Shown here piece by piece: positions 52,743 through 55,030 of a stretch of 55,030 nt of DNA (position 1 is the first letter of the stretch; each line of letters begins with the position of its first letter). The stretch is from Verrucomicrobiaceae bacterium (lineage in GTDB: Bacteria; Verrucomicrobiota; Verrucomicrobiia; Verrucomicrobiales; Verrucomicrobiaceae), in NCBI GenBank assembly GCA_027489965.1, contig JAIXZA010000061.1, positions 1 through 55,030 on the forward strand. Direction: 5' to 3'. The notes beneath the pieces are model-generated. The model worked only from the letters and a program-made list of their open reading frames with translations, was not told the origin of the DNA and searched no databases. The position numbers and the translations under genes were made by a program.

Positions 52743-54350
52743 TTAACGCCCGACCATGAACAACATGGTGTCGCCCTTGCGCCAAACTTTAAGTAACACC
52801 ATCTTACCACTAGCTTTTGCCAGTTCGACAGCCTCACCCACAGCACGCACTTTCTTGTCGCGTCCGACCATAAGAATCACGTCCCCTTCCTCGACACCCA
52901 TCGCTGCAGCTCGGCTTTCACTATCCACCTGGGTGACAATGACACCTGTGATCTCAGCAGGCACATCATAGCGTTCGCGAGTGCTTGGCGTGAGGTTTTG
53001 AATGGTCACTCCATCCAAGATTTCTGCTACACTCGCTGTCGAAGGTGCCACTTTTGCGGGCACCTCCTCTTCTTCCTCCATGCTTGAGCCGATCGGTTTA
53101 CCAGCAAGGATTTCAGGAGTAAGCTTGATGAGCTTGGCTTTCAGCGTTGCAGGTTTACCGTCGCGAATGACATCGATAGCGATTTCAGTTCCAGGCTTAA
53201 AACTGCTCACAATCAGAGGCAGCTTGGAGGCGTTCTCAATCTTTTGGCCTTGAACACCCGTAATGACGTCGCCGACTTGAACACCCGCTTTGGCCGCGGG
53301 TGAGTTGCTCGTCACACGCTGAACAAGAGCGCCGCTTTCTTCTGTGAGCCCCCAGAGCTTCATCGCTTCTTCATCGACGTCAGTTGGAAGAATTCCAAGG
53401 AAACCACGAGTGACCGCGCCGTCATCAATCAAGTCCTCGGCGACGCGAAGGGCCAGATTGATCGGAATGGCAAAACCAATGCCAGCGCTCATACCAGACT
53501 TGGAATAAATGGCTGTATTGATGCCAATCACACGACCAAGGGCATCCACCAAGGGTCCACCTGAGTTACCTGGATTGATGGCAGCATCCGTTTGAATGAA
53601 ATCTTCATAGCCACCTTTTTGACCGCGACCAATGATGCCCATACCACTGCGACCAAGGGCACTCACAATACCCTGGGTCACAGAACGGCTGAGTTCCATG
53701 GGGGCACCAGCGGCTAAAACGATATCACCCACTCGGAGCTTCGTGCTATCCGAAATCGTCGCTGGAGTAAGATCAAAGCCTTCAATTTTAATCAGAGCAA
53801 CGTCAGTCTGAGGGTCGGCTCCGATCACCTTAGCAACAAAACGTTTTGATGTGCCTTTCACGTCGATGACAGCTTCTAGTTTATCCGCTTCACCAACGAC
53901 GTGGTTGTTCGTGAGAATATAACCATCCGTTGAAATAATCACGCCTGAACCCACGCCATTGGGTTGAAGATTCTCTTCATCATTCTGGCGTTGGCCACCA
54001 CGGCGACCTTTCGGTGCTTCAGATTCTTCCTCTTCCTGCTGCTGACGAAAAAACTCATAATACCGGCGCATTTGAGGCGGCAGCGCTTCAAGATCGATCT
54101 CTTCATGTCTCGATTTACTGCCGTAAGAAAAAATCGTTACGACACTTGGCAAGATCTTTTCGACGACATTAGCGTAGCTCATCTGCAATTGACCACCATT
54201 GGGCAGTGCGCTGTCATCTTTACGAAGACGATTATGAAACTCGTCAGTGGAGAGCTTGGGCGCAGGAGTGCCTTCCAAGCCATGAGCGAGGCTTATAGCC
54301 AGCAAACTGGCAGAAGCGATGGTGTAAGTGAGGCAAGAGGATGTTTTCAT
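52743..54350 (-). CDS. HtrA/Deg-family periplasmic serine protease
   Basis: 535 aa with a signal peptide (MKTSSCLTYTIASASLLAISLAHG). The trypsin-like domain has the full triad: His150 in L-T-N-N-H-V-V, Asp183 in T-D-V-A-L-I-K-I and Ser263 in N-P-G-N-S-G-G-P-L. Two PDZ domains follow, one around 300-390 (G-F-L-G-I ... K-A-G-V-Q-V-G-D-V-I) and one around 445-535 (A-A-A-M-G-V-E-E-G-D-V-I-L). Before the triad is a charged LA-loop-like insert rich in Glu/Arg (EEEESEAPKGRRGGQRQNDEE). HtrA proteins degrade or refold damaged envelope proteins; activation is by PDZ-bound peptides. Start ATG 54350 is preceded by TACACCT. It is monocistronic with its own terminator. Confidence 0.94.
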   Translation of the reverse strand: MKTSSCLTYTIASASLLAISLAHGLEGTPAPKLSTDEFHNRLRKDDSALPNGGQLQMSYANVVEKILPSVVTIFSYGSKSRHEEIDLEALPPQMRRYYEFFRQQQEEEESEAPKGRRGGQRQNDEENLQPNGVGSGVIISTDGYILTNNHVVGEADKLEAVIDVKGTSKRFVAKVIGADPQTDVALIKIEGFDLTPATISDSTKLRVGDIVLAAGAPMELSRSVTQGIVSALGRSGMGIIGRGQKGGYEDFIQTDAAINPGNSGGPLVDALGRVIGINTAIYSKSGMSAGIGFAIPINLALRVAEDLIDDGAVTRGFLGILPTDVDEEAMKLWGLTEESGALVQRVTSNSPAAKAGVQVGDVITGVQGQKIENASKLPLIVSSFKPGTEIAIDVIRDGKPATLKAKLIKLTPEILAGKPIGSSMEEEEEVPAKVAPSTASVAEILDGVTIQNLTPSTRERYDVPAEITGVIVTQVDSESRAAAMGVEEGDVILMVGRDKKVRAVGEAVELAKASGKMVLLKVWRKGDTMLFMVGR

Positions 54351-54740
54351 AGGTGTATGTTATTATACGCGTAAAAGCGTAGTGCCTATGACGAAATCGT
54401 TCACCAAATGTTGAAAACTATTTAACACACAAAATTGAAGAATGGTGACGTTACGAGGCCTCACTCAACGTGAAGAATACTCCGCACTAGGCGGTGTTTG
54501 GCTCCTTTTGAATAACCAAGATTGCCGAAGAAATCGATAACGTAGCCTCAAGTGATCAATGGCCAAAAAGCTTAGTGCGCTCATCGACTATGGTGAAATG
54601 ACAGAGAAGTTAGACCACTCACCTCGATCCCGAACAATTCACCATCGTTTGAGGTATATTCAGGAAAGTTTGAGAACAATCGGAAACCATATTGCCATGC
54701 TTTTTCCGGATGGGAGCGCCTTTCCACGACTCCGGCTAAA
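54351..54740. other. Upstream region of htrA
   Basis: About 390 bases without a supported gene. It should contain the htrA promoter; the sequence next to the start is A/T-rich (TATTATACGCGTAAAAG). A 75-codon frame at 54559-54786 overlaps repeat copy C and has no recognisable content, so it is not called. Confidence 0.45.
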
Positions 54741-54890
54741 GCTAGATTCCGGAATGATTGTCAGCTTAATTGCAATCGATCATTGATTCCGCAAAGCTTT
54801 TTCAGCTCTGCGGCAATGTCACCCAAAGCATAGCTGCTCCGAGTGGGAGAAGCCTTGTTGAATAAGCCCCTGGCACAATTCAACGTCTTC
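54741..54890. repeat. Dispersed intergenic repeat, copy C (degenerate, partial)
   Basis: It aligns with the first part of copy B (31,684-31,840): CTAGATTC, then TCATTGATTCC, AAGCTTTTT/AGGCTTTTT, TCACCCAAGCA-like, a GAGTGGGAGAAGCC / AATCGAAAAAGCC block and CAACGTCTTC / CAACGATCTTCC. It lacks the CCTGTGAAT array and tail. Read leftward both copies give related peptide fragments around K-S-x-x-E-S-M-x-D, interrupted by stops in copy C. Confidence 0.65.
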
Positions 54891-54992
54891 TATAACAGAA
54901 TCGAGCTCATCTATTGACCTGTGTAAAAATCTAAAAGATTTGTTTCCCCACAAACCCTATCTGTAAAGTCTAGATTTGGGCTGGGGAAGAAA

Positions 54993-55020
54993 AAACCCCG
55001 CTCCGTGAGGAGAGGGGTTT
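54993..55020 (-). terminator. Intrinsic terminator of a gene beyond the right edge
   Basis: The stem AAACCCC-(G)-CTCC, loop GTGA, GGAG-(A)-GGGGTTT occupies 54993-55020. Read leftward it is followed by TTTTTTC, so it would end a leftward transcript entering from the right. The last bases of the window read leftward as GCC AGA TTA TAA, so a coding frame might end just inside the edge, but too little is visible to call it. Confidence 0.75.
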
Positions 55021-55030
55021 ATAATCTGGC

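Noticed and set aside
54559..54786. 75-codon plus-strand frame near the right edge
   Set aside because: It runs into degenerate repeat copy C and has no recognisable feature.
1..55030. tRNA or rRNA genes, prophage, plasmid functions or insertion sequences with transposase
   Set aside because: No tRNA arm pattern, rRNA sequence, integrase, capsid, replication or transposase protein was recognised on either strand.

Overview
The window looks like a chromosomal segment of a Verrucomicrobiota bacterium (Verrucomicrobiaceae-like). The evidence is a giant autotransporter-associated beta-strand repeat protein ending in a PEP-CTERM sorting tail, two secreted 'planctomycete-type' cytochrome c/DUF1549/DUF1553 proteins with a DUF1501 partner, FloA, a SMUG1-type uracil-DNA glycosylase and a fused molybdenum hydroxylase. 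The taxon is inferred from gene content only; no rRNA or tRNA gene was seen.

Layout. 1-16,422: two neighbouring leftward genes for very large, low-complexity secreted beta-strand repeat proteins (the first cut by the window edge). They are separated by about 1.3 kb holding a terminator and one copy of a dispersed repeat. 16.8-20.8 kb: an RRM RNA-binding protein gene, then divergently an ECF sigma factor followed by a membrane protein with an anti-sigma-like N-terminus and a VWA domain. 21.0-24.1 kb: a translationally overlapping pair, a DNase II-family nuclease with a histone H1-like lysine tail and a PF04185 phosphoesterase/phospholipase C, both without a visible signal peptide. 24.1-31.4 kb (leftward): a three-gene operon for a single-chain xanthine-dehydrogenase-fold molybdoenzyme, a secreted cytochrome c and XdhC. 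31.4-32.4 kb: a gene-poor kilobase with a second dispersed-repeat copy. 32.4-34.6 kb (leftward): rpmJ-rpsM-rpsK-rpsD, then a DUF971 gene; rpoA and rplQ, which usually follow, are absent here. 34.8-40.3 kb: terC, a zinc-ribbon/TM protein, an enolase-superfamily dipeptide epimerase, an RlmI-type rRNA methyltransferase and a SMUG1-type glycosylase. 40.4-47.5 kb: PSD1-type cytochrome plus DUF1501 pair, and a second, larger PSD1 protein on the other strand. 47.6-54.4 kb: EamA transporter, FloA, TIGR02206 membrane protein, an FAD oxidoreductase with a squalene/phytoene synthase, and an HtrA protease. 54.4-55.0 kb: a third degenerate repeat copy and a terminator for a gene beyond the right edge.

Functional themes are secreted macromolecular display and degradation (beta-strand proteins, cytochrome/DUF1501 proteins, HtrA), nucleic-acid and lipid hydrolysis (DNase II plus phospholipase), and Mo-hydroxylase metabolism. 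Two window-wide patterns stand out. Almost no gene start has a Shine-Dalgarno-like motif; many instead have a short pyrimidine run directly before ATG. A family of intergenic repeats built around the 9-bp unit CCTGTGAAT recurs at several loci.
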